64,000 bases of DNA from Dipteris shenzhenensis (lineage: Eukaryota > Polypodiophyta > Polypodiopsida > Gleicheniales). The notes below the pieces were generated by a model that did not search any database, was not told the origin of the DNA, and worked only from the letters and a program-made list of their open reading frames with translations. The stretch lies in assembly GCA_047967505.1 (NCBI GenBank), contig CM106541.1; one strand, given 5' to 3'. Positions within the stretch are counted from its first letter, which is position 1; the number at the start of each line of letters is the position of its first letter. A program made the translations under genes and the position numbers. Below are positions 1-10,866 of this stretch, in pieces.

Positions 1-758
1 GTTCCATACTTTGGTCGAGTGCCTATAGTTCATCAAAAGATGAGGAATATCCTATGTCTCCCTTTTGCATCACGCACACCTCCCATCCCCATGCCCAATT
101 CTTCAGGCTTTACTCACTGTCTAGACTCCCTTGTGCACGATGAGCAATAGTAAGTACGATTGTTTTTTTGGCATTTCCTTATCCCACATCTTTTTCAGAC
201 TCCCTTGTGCACAATGAGCCATAGTCATCACAATTGTTTTTCTGGGATTTCCTTATCCCACATCTTTTCAAACCTCCTTTCCCACTTTGCTATTAAGTCC
301 CATCTTATCCATTTTTGGTTGAGATGTGTGACTAGTTCCTCTTCGTGCTCTTGAATGATGGGCAGTGGGCAAAGTTGGTTTTTCCTTGCCCATATGAATT
401 CTCTAATCAAAGGCTTGGACCTTCCTCCCATCCATGCTAGAGATTCCATATCCCACAAATTCTGTCACTCCTTGATTAGGATGGCATGAGCTTAGTCTGA
501 ATTCTGTTGCTACCACCTCATCACTCTTCCCGTTTCTGTTTGGTCTGTCCCACAGGTCTTGCAATTCCCTTTTTGTTGAGATGGAGGGGCCCTTTGATGG
601 ATCGTTCATCTGTGGGGGATGATCGAGAACCAGACAAAGTCCTGACTACTGAAGGTTCCTGTTTTTCTTGAGAAACCTTTCCAAAGGAGATGTGGCTTGA
701 GAAGTTCCCAAGCTTTCCACATCCCCTTCCATCATTCATATCCTTTAACCACAAAGGG
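1..758 (-). mobile_element. LINE-1 remnant, 3' part (zf-RVT region)
   Basis: This is the 3' end of a minus-strand L1-type LINE whose 5' part continues at 6498 on the other side of Copia-A. On the minus strand, short open stretches read like the segment after the reverse transcriptase in plant L1 ORF2. One example is KKMWDKE(I/M)P.KQ, which resembles the start of the zf-RVT region; another reads WIRWDLIAKWERRFEKMWDK. The reading frame is broken several times between 160 and 800. The join across the Copia insertion is clear because AAGGG occurs on both sides (754-758 and 6498-6502). The remnant runs off the left edge of the window, so its 3' tail is not visible. Confidence 0.7.
124..271. repeat. 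74-bp tandem duplication inside LINE-1
   Basis: Two consecutive 74-bp copies (124-197 and 198-271) start GACTCCCTTGTGCAC and end near CCACATCTTTT. They differ at several positions, so the duplication is not recent. It duplicates the KMWDKE..P.KQ coding stretch of the LINE and, not being a multiple of three, shifts its frame. Confidence 0.85.
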
Positions 759-1397
759 TGTAAGAAAACAATACAACGTCTATGCTCAACAGATAACAAG
801 ATCTCGTATGCAAGAGAGAAAAGCAGATACTATGGAGAATCAAAAATATGATTATTGTAAAACTGATACAATAGATGGCGCTGCCTCCCAGTCGTGCGCT
901 CCTGCGTGAGAAGCTTCGATGGCATGCTAGAAACAGTAGAGGAGTAGAGGACGGAGGCTGGATGCTAAGGATTAAGGGTTGCTATAGCCAGTGATAAATA
1001 TGGGCTTCACGGGCTTGCTCTTATATAGCCATCAGTTGTAGTCGGTTAGACCCAATTGGGAGACCAACCCACTCGGCCCAAAACGGCCGACTGGAGGTCG
1101 GTCCTGAAATAGGCCACTGACCACAGAGTGGGCTGCCCCAAGAAATGCTCCATCTACCCTCAGTGCGATCATTCATGGGATGCCTTCTCGCACTTGCATG
1201 TAGCCTAGTTGGCAGTGTGCCAACTCTATTTGAAGTCGTCCAGCCATCAAGCCACATATGGCTCCCATCTGGTGTCCAAACCAGGACCTACTGGATAACT
1301 GAGCTACTCAAATGCCTTCTCCTCATATGGGGGGCTTACAAATAGAGTTAGCTGGTTCCCGCGTAGTTACACGAGAGTGGAGCATTGATATCTAACA
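759..1397 (-). repeat. Copia-A 3' LTR
   Basis: This 639-bp LTR begins (sense strand) TGTTAGATATCAATGCTC at 1397 and ends with CTTACA at 759. Compared with the 5' LTR it lacks about 85 bp near 1125-1130. It keeps the TATATAA box (1021-1027). Confidence 0.93.
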
Positions 1398-1406
1398 CCC
1401 CCCCTC
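1398..1406 (-). other. Copia-A polypurine tract
   Basis: Minus-strand GAGGGGGGG lies directly next to the 3' LTR start, the expected position and composition for the plus-strand primer of reverse transcription. Confidence 0.85.
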
Positions 1407-1643
1407 AATGTCCACCCACAAGTGAACTTACTTTTTCGGCCCAATGCCAAGTCGATGAATATGCCTCTCTAGCAAGTCTCTTCCAAGAGCCTTCATGAAG
1501 ATGTCTGCAGCATTCTCTATAGTCGAACAGTACACCAAGTCGACCTCTCCATCCATGATGAGCTCGTGTACAAAGTGATATTGAATCTCAATGTGTTTTG
1601 TGCGACCGTGGAACACAGGGTTATTTGCAATTGCCATGCAACT

Positions 1644-1890
1644 CTCGGGGGGGTCACTATGTATAAACCCTCTATATCACGTGCGTTCAAGGCCTATATT
1701 TAAAATCCCTTATCTGTAAATTTTTTCATTAATAAAATGTACCCCTTTTCTATACAAATCTATAAATTTTTCCCAAAAATATTTTAAATAGTCCCTTATG
1801 TATATTTATTTTTGTAAATTTTAGAAATAAAAAATAACCTTCTGTTGAACTCACGTGATAGAGTTACATATGATGAGTGACCCCCCCGAG
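1644..1890. mobile_element. MITE (hAT-like, 247 bp) inserted in Copia-A RNase H
   Basis: The element has perfect 15-bp terminal inverted repeats, CTCGGGGGGGTCACT at 1644-1658 and its complement at 1876-1890. An 8-bp direct duplication ATGCAACT flanks it (1636-1643 and 1891-1898). The interior is AT-rich and has no ORF. When the element and one flanking copy are ignored, the Copia RNase H reading across the site is continuous, which confirms it as an insertion. The 8-bp duplication fits hAT-type (or P-type) transposition; the TIR is not one I recognise, so the superfamily is inferred. Confidence 0.9.
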
Positions 1891-2231
1891 ATGCAACTCT
1901 GATTGTCACATGATAACTACGTAGGCTTGTTCTACACTGCACCCATGTCCTTTAAAATCCTCCTCAACCACATTGCTTCACAAGAAGCAAAACATGCTGA
2001 TTTGTACTCAGCCTCAGTAGAAGAAAGAGCAACTGTAGGTTGCTTCTTGCTGACCCATGACACAGCTCCAGATCCAAGTGAGAAACAATAACCTGTCACT
2101 GATCTCCTGCTGTCCACGTCTCCTGCCCACCAATCCGAGTCACAGAATCCAGTCAAGATGTTGCCCTTGGTATAGGTGATGCCATAATCAAGTGTGCCTT
2201 TGATGTATTTCAGCACCCGCATCCTTGCCCT

Positions 2232-2317
2232 CCAATGGTTCTCCCGAGGCTTATTGGAAAACCTGCTTAGTATACCAATGGTTCTCCCAGGGCTTATTGG
2301 AAAACCTACTCAGTACA
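2232..2317. repeat. 43-bp tandem duplication in Copia-A
   Basis: Units 2232-2274 and 2275-2317 both start CCAATGGTTCTCCC and share the TTATTGGAAAACCT stretch with a handful of differences. It duplicates the SRFSNKP.E.HW segment between RT and RNase H and shifts the frame by one. Confidence 0.85.
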
Positions 2318-2321
2318 CTAG

Positions 2322-3674
2322 TCACAAAACTGATGTGCACAAGTAAATCAAACTGCCCACAAGCCTTCTGTACTTCGCTTCGTCCACCAGTGGTGATGAA
2401 TCCTCATTTGAGAGCTTCACATCAACCTCCATAGGGGTGCCAACTGTCTTGCACTCAGCCATGCCAAATGCCTTCAGTATCTCTCCAGCATACTTCAGCT
2501 GTGAGATGAAGATCTGTTTTGGCTCTTGCCAAACTTCAATCCCCAAACAAAAATGCATCAGTCTGAGTTTTGTCATTTCAAACTCTCTTCCTAGCAACTG
2601 CTTTGTCTGCGAGATCTTTTCTTCATGGTTCCCTGTTATGACAAGGTCGTCCACATAAAGGACCACGATCATACACTTGCCTCCTTCTTTATAGATATAC
2701 ATATTTGCATCAGATGGGCTTCTCCTGAACCTATTTTGTAGAAAGTAGGCATCAATCTGCTGGTACCATGCTCGTGGGGCCTGTTTAAGCCTATAAAGTG
2801 CCTTCTTCAGTTTACAGACTTTACCTTCTGAACGGAGGATCACAAAACCTGGTGGTTGTTCCATGTATACCTCCTCCTTGAGATCTCCATTTAGAAAGGC
2901 AGATTTTACATCCATCTCAAACACGAGCCAAATTTCCTGTGCTGCTAAGGCCAAAACACTACGAATTGTGGTTAGTCGAGCTGTGGGAGCAAAAGTATCC
3001 TGATAATCAAAACCATGTACCTGTGCGAATCGTTTTGCCATGAGCCGAGCCTTGTATTTATCCAATGTGCTGTCATTGGTCTTGTACACCCACTTGGTGC
3101 CGATTACCTTGTGTTTTGATGGTCGATCCACAAGGTCCCAAGTGTTGTTCTTCATTATGGAGCCATACTCCGACTGCATAGCCTCCATCCACCTATCATC
3201 ACCACGTGCCTCTTCAAGACACTTGGGTTCTTCAGCACAGATCACCTCTGTCATCAAAGCGTAGTTGACCAAGTGTTCCTGTGCCTTTCTTTGCTCCTCT
3301 AATCTCTTGGACCGGTGGTGTTTGGATGATTCCTCCTCAATGGCTGGAGGTCCTCTGCTGTCCAAAAGCTGCTTTACCCACTTCGGGAATGGCCGTTGCC
3401 GTTGTGGTTCTGCAGGCTCTTCTTCCTCTTCTTTATCTTGAATCCTCCCAAGCATTGTTGGGCGAGTTTGGTCTACTGTTGGTGGTTGTACTGGATGGAT
3501 ATCCTGGTCCTGGCTGTCTGGGAAGGAAGCATCCTCCTCCAATTGATGCGGATGTTCTGAGAAGACCACATCGCGACTTACTATTACCTTCTTAGTAATA
3601 GGATTATAGAGACGGTAACCCTTCGCTTCTTCACTATAGCCCAAGAAAATACACTTCCGGCGCTTCGGTTCCAT
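2322..3674 (-). pseudogene. Copia-A reverse transcriptase (RVT_2) segment
   Basis: This is a 450-codon open stretch, part of a formerly larger gag-pol frame. Near its start it reads KRRKCIFLGYSEEAKGYRLY, the integrase C-terminus. An acidic linker follows, then the Copia RT: WVYKTNDSTLDKYKARLMAKR, FEMDVKSAFLNGDL, KKALYRLKQAPRAWY and the catalytic LYVDDLVITG box. The YVDD aspartates are present. The segment is open but has lost continuity with gag/integrase upstream and RNase H downstream, so it is not an independent gene; the first Met is only a frame artefact. Confidence 0.92.
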
Positions 3675-4141
3675 TTGGTCCTGTTAGCATCAGGGACATG
3701 CACAAAACAGTCACATCCAAAAACTCTGAAATGTGCAGCTGAAGGTTTCTTACCAGAAAAGGCCTGCAGTGGAGTCATCCCCGTTCATAGCCTTGGTGTA
3801 GCTATGATTCAGAATGTAAACTATCGTGTTACATGCTTCAGCCCAGAAAGTCTTTGGCAAATCTTTCCCTTTCATCATACTCCTGCCCATTTTGCAGATG
3901 ACGTGCATCTTGCGCTCTACTACTCCATTTTGCTGTGATGTATGTGGCGGGGGTTTCTGCCTCTTGATCCCATGACTTTTGCAGTAACTTTTGAATTCAC
4001 TTGATGTGAACTCACCACCTCTATCTGATCTCAACTTCTTCACCTTCCTCCCCGTTTCTTTCTCGACCATTACATGCCATTCTTTGAACTTACTAAAAGC
4101 CTCATCTTTAGTCTTCAGGAAGTATATCCATATCCTTCTAC
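3584..4141 (-). pseudogene. Copia-A integrase core and C-terminal part, frameshifted
   Basis: The minus strand encodes the rve integrase core in two overlapping frames: KLRSDRGGEFTSSEFKSYC and QQNGVVERKMHVICK (about 3880-4040), then MTPLQAFSGKKPSAAHFRVFGCDCF (3700-3778). At 4141 the frame breaks after ..MMLIDN because one base is missing relative to the usual D(D/N)YSR sequence. Another break near 3750-3780 separates the two pieces, and a third near 3670 separates them from the RT frame. Confidence 0.88.
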
Positions 4142-5158
4142 TTAGTTGTCGATCAGCATCATGAAGTAGTAGGAACCACCCAAAGCTTCTATCTCCATCT
4201 TTCCGCAGAGGTCCATGTGAACGAGCTCTAGAGGAGCCTTTGCCCTGCTGGCCTCTTTAGGAAAGGGCTGCCGATGCTGCTTGCCCATCATGCAAGCTTC
4301 ACATACATCGGGCATATCTGTAATTTCTGGTAGGTCTCCAATCATTCCACTTTTATGCATCTCCTTTAAAGAACTAAGGTTTAGATGACCAAACCTTTCA
4401 TGCCACAGCTTAGTGTTGCTCACATCGGCTCGAGCACTGAAAGCTGAGAGTTTGTAGATGTTGTTGTGCCGTGTACCTTTACCAATGACCTTCCCGTGAA
4501 GATCCAAAATCTGTGTGCCATTCTTATCAAAGTGAACTTTGAGGTCCCACTCCGTGATCGCAGAAACGGACAACAAGTTCCTCTTGATATCTGGCACATA
4601 AAGAACATCGGACAACTGTTTTACAACTCCATCTGATTTGAGAGCAATCGTACCTTTTCCTTTTGCTGGACATTTTGCATCATTGCCGACTGCTACTAGG
4701 ATGTCATTCCCTACCGGATGTAGAGAGGTATACCAATCCTTCCGACTGGTCATGTGGCGCGATGCACCACTATCAATAATCCAAGGTTCATCCGCAGGTA
4801 CATGAACTGCCTCCATGCAAATCTCCTCAATTGCTACGAACAACTCTACTGGTACTGCCTGCGTGTTGTTGCTGGACTCTTTCTTTACTCCATTCTTCTC
4901 ATCTGCAATCTTCTTCTGGCACTCATTCTGCTTGTGCCCTGCCTTGTTGCAATAGAAGCACTTGATCTTCTTCTTTCTCTTTGTATCATAAGAAGAAGAT
5001 GGGTTACCAAAGTCCTTACCCTTATCTTTCTTAAATCCAGCCGAGAAAGCCGAATCTCCTCCAGTCCTCGTCTTTTGACGCATCTCCTCCTCTAGAAGCA
5101 TTGTGCTGAAATCCTCAAAGTTGAGGGGCAAATTTCTGTTCTGCGTATTCAGCGCCAT
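4142..5158 (-). pseudogene. Copia-A gag C-terminus, CCHC knuckle, protease and integrase zinc region
   Basis: This 338-codon segment has, in order: gag tail (LNFEDFSTMLLEEEMRQK), a CX2CX4HX4C nucleocapsid knuckle (CFYCNKAGHKQNEC, about residues 67-80), the aspartic protease active site DSGASRHMT (about 128-136), a GAG-pre-integrase HHCC region (LWHERFGHLNLSSLKEMHKS, CEACMMGKQHRQPF) and the start of the integrase core (VHMDLCGKM). It ends at a 1-bp deletion in the integrase. Protease aspartate and knuckle are intact. Confidence 0.93.
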
Positions 5159-5188
5159 AACAAGACCATCGTACGTTGGTGGGAGAAT

Positions 5189-5701
5189 CTATATGCATCT
5201 TCGTGCTAGATTCTCACTGGTGATGGTGATGCCAATCGCAGTCATCTGATTGCACAGATTCTTCACCCTGGTGATGAACTTCTCTGCCATTTCAGACTCA
5301 GACAGTTTCTCGTTCGCGAGTTGAGTCTCTAGATTTTGAATTTGCGTCTGATTCATGGTCTCATACTGATTTTTCACGACCGTCCATGCCTCATCCGCTG
5401 TGGTGACATGTTGAATTAATGCCATGACAGAATCACTTACACTGCAGACAATAGAACACAGTGCATCTGCATCTCTTCTTGTCCATGCGAGAATCTGATC
5501 CGCAGTTGGTACTATCTATAGTCCTGCATTGGCTGGATTCGGTCTCGCAACCGACCTCACGTCCACCCCAGTAGCAGTATCCCAAAGCTCGTATGGACTT
5601 AGGATGGTCTTTATCTTGAACTTCCAAAGTGGATAGTTAGTGCCGACCAACTTTTCGCTTTCGCCAAATGGTGGGATTCACAGTCTTGCAGGCTGGGCCA
5701 T
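5189..5701 (-). pseudogene. Copia-A gag N-terminal part with nonsense codons
   Basis: The best gag start is the ATG at 5701 (minus), just after the leader. The readable protein includes YPLWKFKIKTI, HVTTADEAWTVVKNQYETMN and MAEKFITRVKNLCNQM, typical of the UBN2-type Copia gag. At least three stops interrupt it, including a TAG at 5189-5191 between ..LARRCI and ILPPTYDGLV. The frame continues correctly after that stop, so it is a point mutation and not a gene boundary. Confidence 0.85.
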
Positions 5702-5759
5702 CTCTTACAATCTACTCGCAAACAGAAACACACTACCAAATCTTCTTGCTAGAGCCCAA

Positions 5760-5771
5760 GCTCTGATACCA
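5760..5771 (-). other. Copia-A primer-binding site (tRNA-iMet)
   Basis: The minus strand reads TGGTATCAGAGC directly after the 5' LTR end, the standard match to the 3' end of plant initiator tRNA-Met used by most plant Copia elements. Confidence 0.92.
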
Positions 5772-6497
5772 TGTAAGAAAACAATACGTCTGTGCTCAAC
5801 AGATAACAGGATCTCATATGCAAGAGAGAAAAGCAAAATAGTATGGAGAATCAAATATTTGATTACTATAAAATTGATACAATAGATGGCGCTGCCTCCT
5901 AGCCGTGCACTCCTGTGTGAGAAGCTTCGATGGCATGCTGGAAACAATAGAGGACGGAGGCTGGATGCTAAGGAATCAGGGTTACTGTAGCCAGTGATGA
6001 ATATGGGCTTCACGGGCTTGCTCTTATATAGCCACCAATCATAGTCAGTTAGACCCAATTGGGAGACCGACCCAGTCGGCCCAAAATGGCCGACTGGAGG
6101 TTGGTCCCGAAATAGGCCACCAACCACACATTAGAACCATGGCACAAAATAGAGCAACTGATCTACGGCCGCTGTTTGGCCATCCGAGATCATCTGGGGC
6201 TCCAAACGGGCCCCGCAACCTGAGAGTGGGCTACCCTGGGAAATGCTCCGTCTACCCTCAGTGCGGTCACAGTCATGGGATGCGTTCTTGCACTTGCATG
6301 TAGCCTAGTTGGCAGTGTGCCAACTCTATCTGAAGCCGTCTAGCCATTAGGCCACACATGGCCCCCATCTGGTGTCCAAACTAGGACCTACCGGATAACC
6401 GAGCTACTCAAATGCCTTCTCCTCATATGGGGGGCTTACAAGTAGAGTTAGCTAGTTCCCGCATAGTTACACGAGAGTTGAGCATTGATATCTAACA
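5772..6497 (-). repeat. Copia-A 5' LTR
   Basis: This 726-bp LTR begins TGTTAGATATCAATGCTC at 6497 and ends CTTACA at 5772. It keeps about 85 bp (around 6132-6217) that the 3' LTR has lost. The U3 part contains several short self-complementary GGCCGACTGG-type stretches around 6060-6110. Confidence 0.93.
6024..6030 (-). promoter_or_regulatory. TATA box of the Copia-A 5' LTR
   Basis: Minus-strand TATATAA in the context GGCTATATAAGAGCAAGC sits ~250 bp from the LTR end and is conserved in the 3' LTR (1021-1027) and in the family fragment at 18754-18760. Start-site position is inferred. Confidence 0.6.
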
Positions 6498-8290
6498 AAG
6501 GGTTCCCTATTGAAGACTATCGTGCCTTCAAGAAGATCTTTCTGGAGCACATCTAGTAGGTTTGAGTTTTTCGATGTTGTTCCTCACCAAAAAGGCCCAG
6601 TCACTCTTGGGTGCCTCAAAGGTCTTTATGATCCACTGTGCCATGAATCTTGCCATTGACATTTCCATGTTTACTATACCCATCCCTCCTTTCTGTTTGG
6701 GCATTGTGAAAAATCTCCACTGCACCTTAGCCATGTTTCTTTGCCCCATGTCACCTTCCCATAGGAAAGTTCTGAAGAGTGTGTTGATCTGATTGAGTGC
6801 TTTCTTTGAGGGAAATCACCAAAAAATAAAGTACATTACTAAAGGTTAGATATAGTGATTCAGTACAAACTTTCTCCTACCAAGTGTGGGCTAAAGACCT
6901 TGCCATTTTGAGATCTTCTCTTTGATTTTTTGAATGACCCATTCCCACCTACTTTTGTTTCAGCATCTGAAACCCATTGGGATTTTGAGCAACTTGAAAA
7001 CCTCACCTTCTTTAATTACTTTGCACCCCATTTCTAGCAGAGTATTTGGTGTTTGTGATCTCGTGCCAAAAATTCCAGTCTTACTGTAGTTGACCTTTGA
7101 CCCAAAGGCTAGACAGAAGGTATTGGGGTAGTTTAGCTATGATTCCACTGACTTGGGGTCATTTTCTAGGGTGAGGTTTATGTCATCAATGAATTGCTGG
7201 CACACAATTTGTTTGTTCCCTTCTAGCTAGATACCCATGATGTTCCCTTTTTCAACTTCTCTTTGAATTAGCCATCCTAATGAGTCGGCTGCTATGGCAA
7301 AGAGCAGTGGAGAAAGAGGGCATCCTTGTCTAATGGATCTCTTTAAAGGGAAAGTGTCTGAATTTTTGCCATTTACTTTCACTTTTGCCCCTTGTAGCAA
7401 TGTGCTAACATAGCTCCTGAAGGCAGGTCCGATTCCCATGTCCTCTATGGACTAGAGCATAAAGCCCCATTCCATTCTGTCATAGGCTTTGTCGAAGTTG
7501 ACTTTCATGAAGCAAATGTCCTACCCATATTCTTTTGTGTATTCCACTCCTTCCCACAATGTGAGGATTGCTTCAAGAATGTGTCATCCCTGTATAAAGC
7601 CTTTTTACTCCCTCTTTTCTCCTCGCTAATCCATACCTCCATTTTCCCTTTTAGCCTGAGTGCTAATACCTTGGTGAATATTTTGTGAATATTTTGTAGC
7701 AAGTGTTCAACATTGTGAGTGGCCTCCAGTTCTTGAGCTCCTCCTTTGAGCCTCCTTTTGGGATTAACTTAATCATTCTTGTGTTAGTTCTAGAGTCAAG
7801 AAATCCTTTCGCTATAATTTCTTGCCAAAGCATAATGAGAAAGGGGTTTAGAATCTCCCAGTATAGTTGAAAAAATTTGATTGGAAGGTTTTCTTCCCCT
7901 GGTGTCTTCCCCTTTGCCATTTGATTTGCTGCTACCTTCAATTCCTCCATTGTTACATCCCTTTCTCAAAAGGTCATGTCAAATCTTGCTACCACTTTAG
8001 TCCGGACTACACCACTCCATCGATTCTTGCTTCTTGGAAGATGGAGTTTTTGGTTCCCCCAGTATCTATTGGAAGTGTTGTGCTACAGCTTGTAAGATCT
8101 GGTCCTGGTCGCTTAGTGTATGTCCCACCACATTGAGTCTTCGATGCTTTCCTGGGCATGTTTTTGCCTGAGCATTTTGAACTTCCCTTCATTCTCCCTG
8201 TCGCCTTTGCCCACCCACCACTCTCTTGAATAGATGGTTGCCTGCTACGCTTCAACTATTGCTTCTCTTCTAAAGTTTTCCTTACATTCT
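6498..8290 (-). pseudogene. LINE-1 ORF2 reverse transcriptase region
   Basis: Minus-strand fragments spell L1 RT blocks: MAKGKTPGEENLPIKFFQ (about 7880-7930), MIKLIPKGGSKEELKNWRPL (about 7730-7790), FRSYVSTLLQGAKVKVNG and RSIRQGCPLSPLLFAIAADS (7270-7420), then the post-RT segment QWRFFTMPKQKGGMGIVNM (6660-6730). The residues lie in several frames, so there are multiple indels. The catalytic aspartate box is expected near 7140-7200, where the frame is poorly readable. Confidence 0.85.
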
Positions 8291-8499
8291 CTCTACTTGA
8301 TCTGCCCATGTTCAATAGGATCTGCTTCTCTTTCTTTCATTTCTTCCTCCAATTTTTCCCTTCTCTCCCATCTTGATTTTTTTGCCCCTTTCTTAATTGG
8401 CTTAAGGAAAAAAATTGTTCTCTCTATTGCCCTGACCCATTTGTCAAAAGTATTAGATGTGCCCCCAAAGGCCACCTACCAAATGCGGCTGATTTTATC

Positions 8500-9310
8500 A
8501 TTAACATAGGGTAGTTGAAAGAAAACTTGGATAAGCCTTAAACCAAGACTTGCCTCTTCTTCCCTCCCCCTTATGTAGGTGCAAAAATATCTGGTTGTGG
8601 TCTAAGAAAGGGAGAGTGGAGAGCCATTTGACCTTGATCATTAGCGCATCCTCACAAATGGACTTAGAGGCATAAATTATGTCAATCCTTGCCTTCATAT
8701 GCAAAGGTCCACACTGGTTATTCATCCACGTGAATGCAGTTGGTTCAGAGATGTCAATCATCTCTTCGGACTCCTTGACCTCTTGCTAGGTTCTAGCTTC
8801 ACTCCCTCTAATAATGGTTCCCACTGCCCAGCCTGTTCCATCTATCTGCACTAACCTCTACCATGTTGAAATCTCCCAAAAGGATAGTATCCTCGCCAAG
8901 GGCGCATAGCTCCCAAAGCAAGGTTCTCTCCCTTGCCATGTTTGGAGCATAGACTGAGAAAATGTCACACTTTAAGTGCTTGTGTTTAAACTCTACTCCA
9001 ATTCGGCCTTTCCCTAGTGAATTGAGTCACCTTCCTAGAAAGCTTGCTAAGTGGGCTCCTACTCCTAGAACTGCACCACATCTCCCTTGCTCATGCTCTA
9101 TTATGAACCATAGCATTCTACTATTTATCTATTTTAGTTGACATCTTAGCTTCTCTCCTCCTACTTTGACCTCTTAGTGTAGAGCTAGAAAATATAGCTT
9201 TAATCCAAACTTGCTTATCCACTGCTTGAAGATGACTACTCTCAAATCATTGGTCAACCCCTAGACATTGACAATAAGAAATGAAAAGGTGTTCCGATTG
9301 GCATCTTGCA
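8500..9310 (-). pseudogene. LINE-1 ORF2 endonuclease region
   Basis: The minus strand shows the apurinic-type endonuclease of L1 ORF2: an N-terminal stretch with VVIFKQWISKFGLKLYFLAL (about 9180-9240), ILLGDFNMVE (about 8860-8890, the GDFN active-site block) and FTWMNNQCGPLHMKARIDIIY (8690-8740). The frame shifts between blocks. Downstream coiled, lysine-rich sequence (8293-8475) leads to the RT. Confidence 0.8.
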
Positions 9311-9479
9311 TGATTGTTAACCATTTTTTCTTATCTTCTTCTTGAAGAGCACCTTTTGAATGAACTCACAGCCATCTCCATCGACTTTCTTGATCTCCGA
9401 TGGGGATCTACGGCTAAGTCCATTAGCATGCATGCCTGCGGGTTACCTCATGAGTTAATAAATTTCTTAGTTTCTAACC

Positions 9480-10866
9480 CCAAGAACTACCCCAATGGTG
9501 CACACAGCGTCTCCACTTGAGGGAAGAGAGACAGAGGGAGGTCAGGGAACTCGACCCAAATGGGCGCTATGCATGGAGGCAGCATATCGGGCAAGAAAGA
9601 GGGATCCCACATCTGCAAAGATAATGGCTTACTCCTAATGTCCAAGTTCCATTTTGAACCACTGAACTTGCCATCCATTCCTCAGGAAGCGTACATTTGT
9701 CACCACTAGGCCTTTTCATGACCAAGAGTTTTGAACCCTTCCCTCTAAAAATGCCACTGGTGGTCTCAAGCCATGGATGTACCCGACCACCACGCAAGAG
9801 CTAAGCCATTTTGTCATTTCATTCAGTAGATGGTTGTGGACTTTAACACAGGGGAGCTTATCTGACAAGCTTTCTCCATCTTGTGTATCATTTCCGTGAG
9901 CTCCTTGGCTCTGTTGTTCGTCTCCATTTCTTTTGGGGGGGGATTGGAAGATCTTCCTTGCCTTGCTACAGAGGGGTTCCCATGATGTGTGTCTCAACAC
10001 TGGGGGGGCTTTAAAGAAGCTTCGATTGCCGCTCTAAACTGCTCCAACATCATATGGTTTTCTTTGCAACTCGTGCACAATTCCCATCCCCTAGAAGTCT
10101 TTCATTATCGTTTTCACTGTTCCATTCCTCTTGTGGGTGTCTGTGGCACTTTTAGAGCTCACAGAGGTTGGTTCGTTGTCTGTGCTGCCTATCTTGCTTT
10201 TGTTGCTTTTGGTGCCTTTTTAATCCATGTTAGCGTTTAGCTCTGATAGGAACCATTGTATGGTGATTGCCTCTTTTGACCTGTCCCTCGGGTATTTTCC
10301 TTCGAGGTGCAGTGTAAAGCCAGGAAAGGATACGAACTTTCCTAGGATATCTTAATCGTCATCCTCAAAGGTCATTTCAGTGGCTTTTCTGCAATTGGCA
10401 GTCGCCTGCATGATTGGCATCGTCAGAGCTACTGCAATATTCTCTTTCATGCTCTCCACATCTATCATGTCGTTGTTAGGATCTAGTAGCGGGGTGAATT
10501 TGGCGACAGTCCTAGCTTGGCCATCACTAGAGGAGGTCATCGCTCCCTTCCTCTTGCCAGCCCTCAGTTCCTTCTTGACTCATTTGTGGTGTAACTTGAA
10601 ATCCTTTTGTGTTAACATCACCTTCTATCTGGGATGGAATCCCATGCCAAAATCTCAACAATCCCCTTCTCTACTTGTATTTCCCTCCCATTTCTCTTTG
10701 ATTCTCTCAAAAATTTCAAGACTTTTAAATGAGATTTACCATCCTTCTTCTTGCTCCTTTTCTTTCAAATCTCGCCACTTCTTCTCTCAGCTAAGATTCT
10801 CTTGCGATCTCAAATTGTTTTCATGCAAAAACTCGAGCGAATCATGTTCTGGATGAACCATGAATG
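9480..10866 (-). pseudogene. LINE-1 ORF1 (DUF4283-like)
   Basis: The segment at 9487-9678 (minus) reads WDPSFLPDMLPPCIAPIWVE and FPDLPLSLFPQVETLCAPLG, the pattern of the DUF4283 RNA-binding-like domain of plant L1 ORF1. Upstream, 10352-10540 encodes MTSSSDGQARTVAKFTPLLD, followed by LHLEGKYPRDRSKEAITIQW (about 10255-10315), consistent with the ORF1 N-terminus. A lysine/glutamate-rich stretch at 10560-10800 may belong to the same ORF. Stops and frameshifts occur throughout. Confidence 0.65.

Larger units (their letters stand above)
1428..2317 (-). pseudogene. Copia-A RNase H region, broken by a MITE, stops and a duplication
   Basis: This is the C-terminal end of the Copia polyprotein. The minus strand encodes MRVLKYIKGTLDYG, SKKQPTVALSSTEAEYK and, past the MITE, NNPVFHGRTKHIEIQYH, which are hallmark Copia RNase H segments. 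Four lesions are visible: a 43-bp tandem duplication (2232-2317) that shifts the frame at the RT/RNase H link; two in-frame stops after KDMGAV around 1920-1933; the MITE at 1644-1890, which splits the CDNQS..NNPVFH motif; and the target duplication of that MITE. The stop codon is just upstream of the purine tract. Confidence 0.9.
759..6497 (-). mobile_element. Copia-A: complete Ty1/Copia LTR retrotransposon, degenerate
   Basis: This 5739-bp minus-strand element has all structural parts: two LTRs beginning TG and ending CA on the sense strand (5' LTR 5772-6497, 3' LTR 759-1397), a tRNA-iMet primer-binding site (5760-5771), a purine tract (1398-1406) and a 5-bp target duplication AAGGG (754-758 and 6498-6502). 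Order along the sense strand is gag, CCHC knuckle, protease, integrase, reverse transcriptase, RNase H, which is the Copia order. The coding region has nonsense codons in gag, frameshifts in integrase, a 43-bp duplication, stops and a MITE in RNase H, so it cannot encode a polyprotein. It is nested in LINE-1. The two LTRs differ by an ~85-bp deletion and scattered changes, so the insertion is fairly old. Confidence 0.95.

Noticed and set aside
1145-1345. 66-codon frame starting MLHLPSVRSF
   Set aside because: It lies antisense in the Copia-A LTR and is not conserved in the other LTR copies.
5189-5191. Copia-A gag TAG as programmed readthrough
   Set aside because: Other stops and frameshifts in the same polyprotein show general decay, and Copia elements do not normally use this site.
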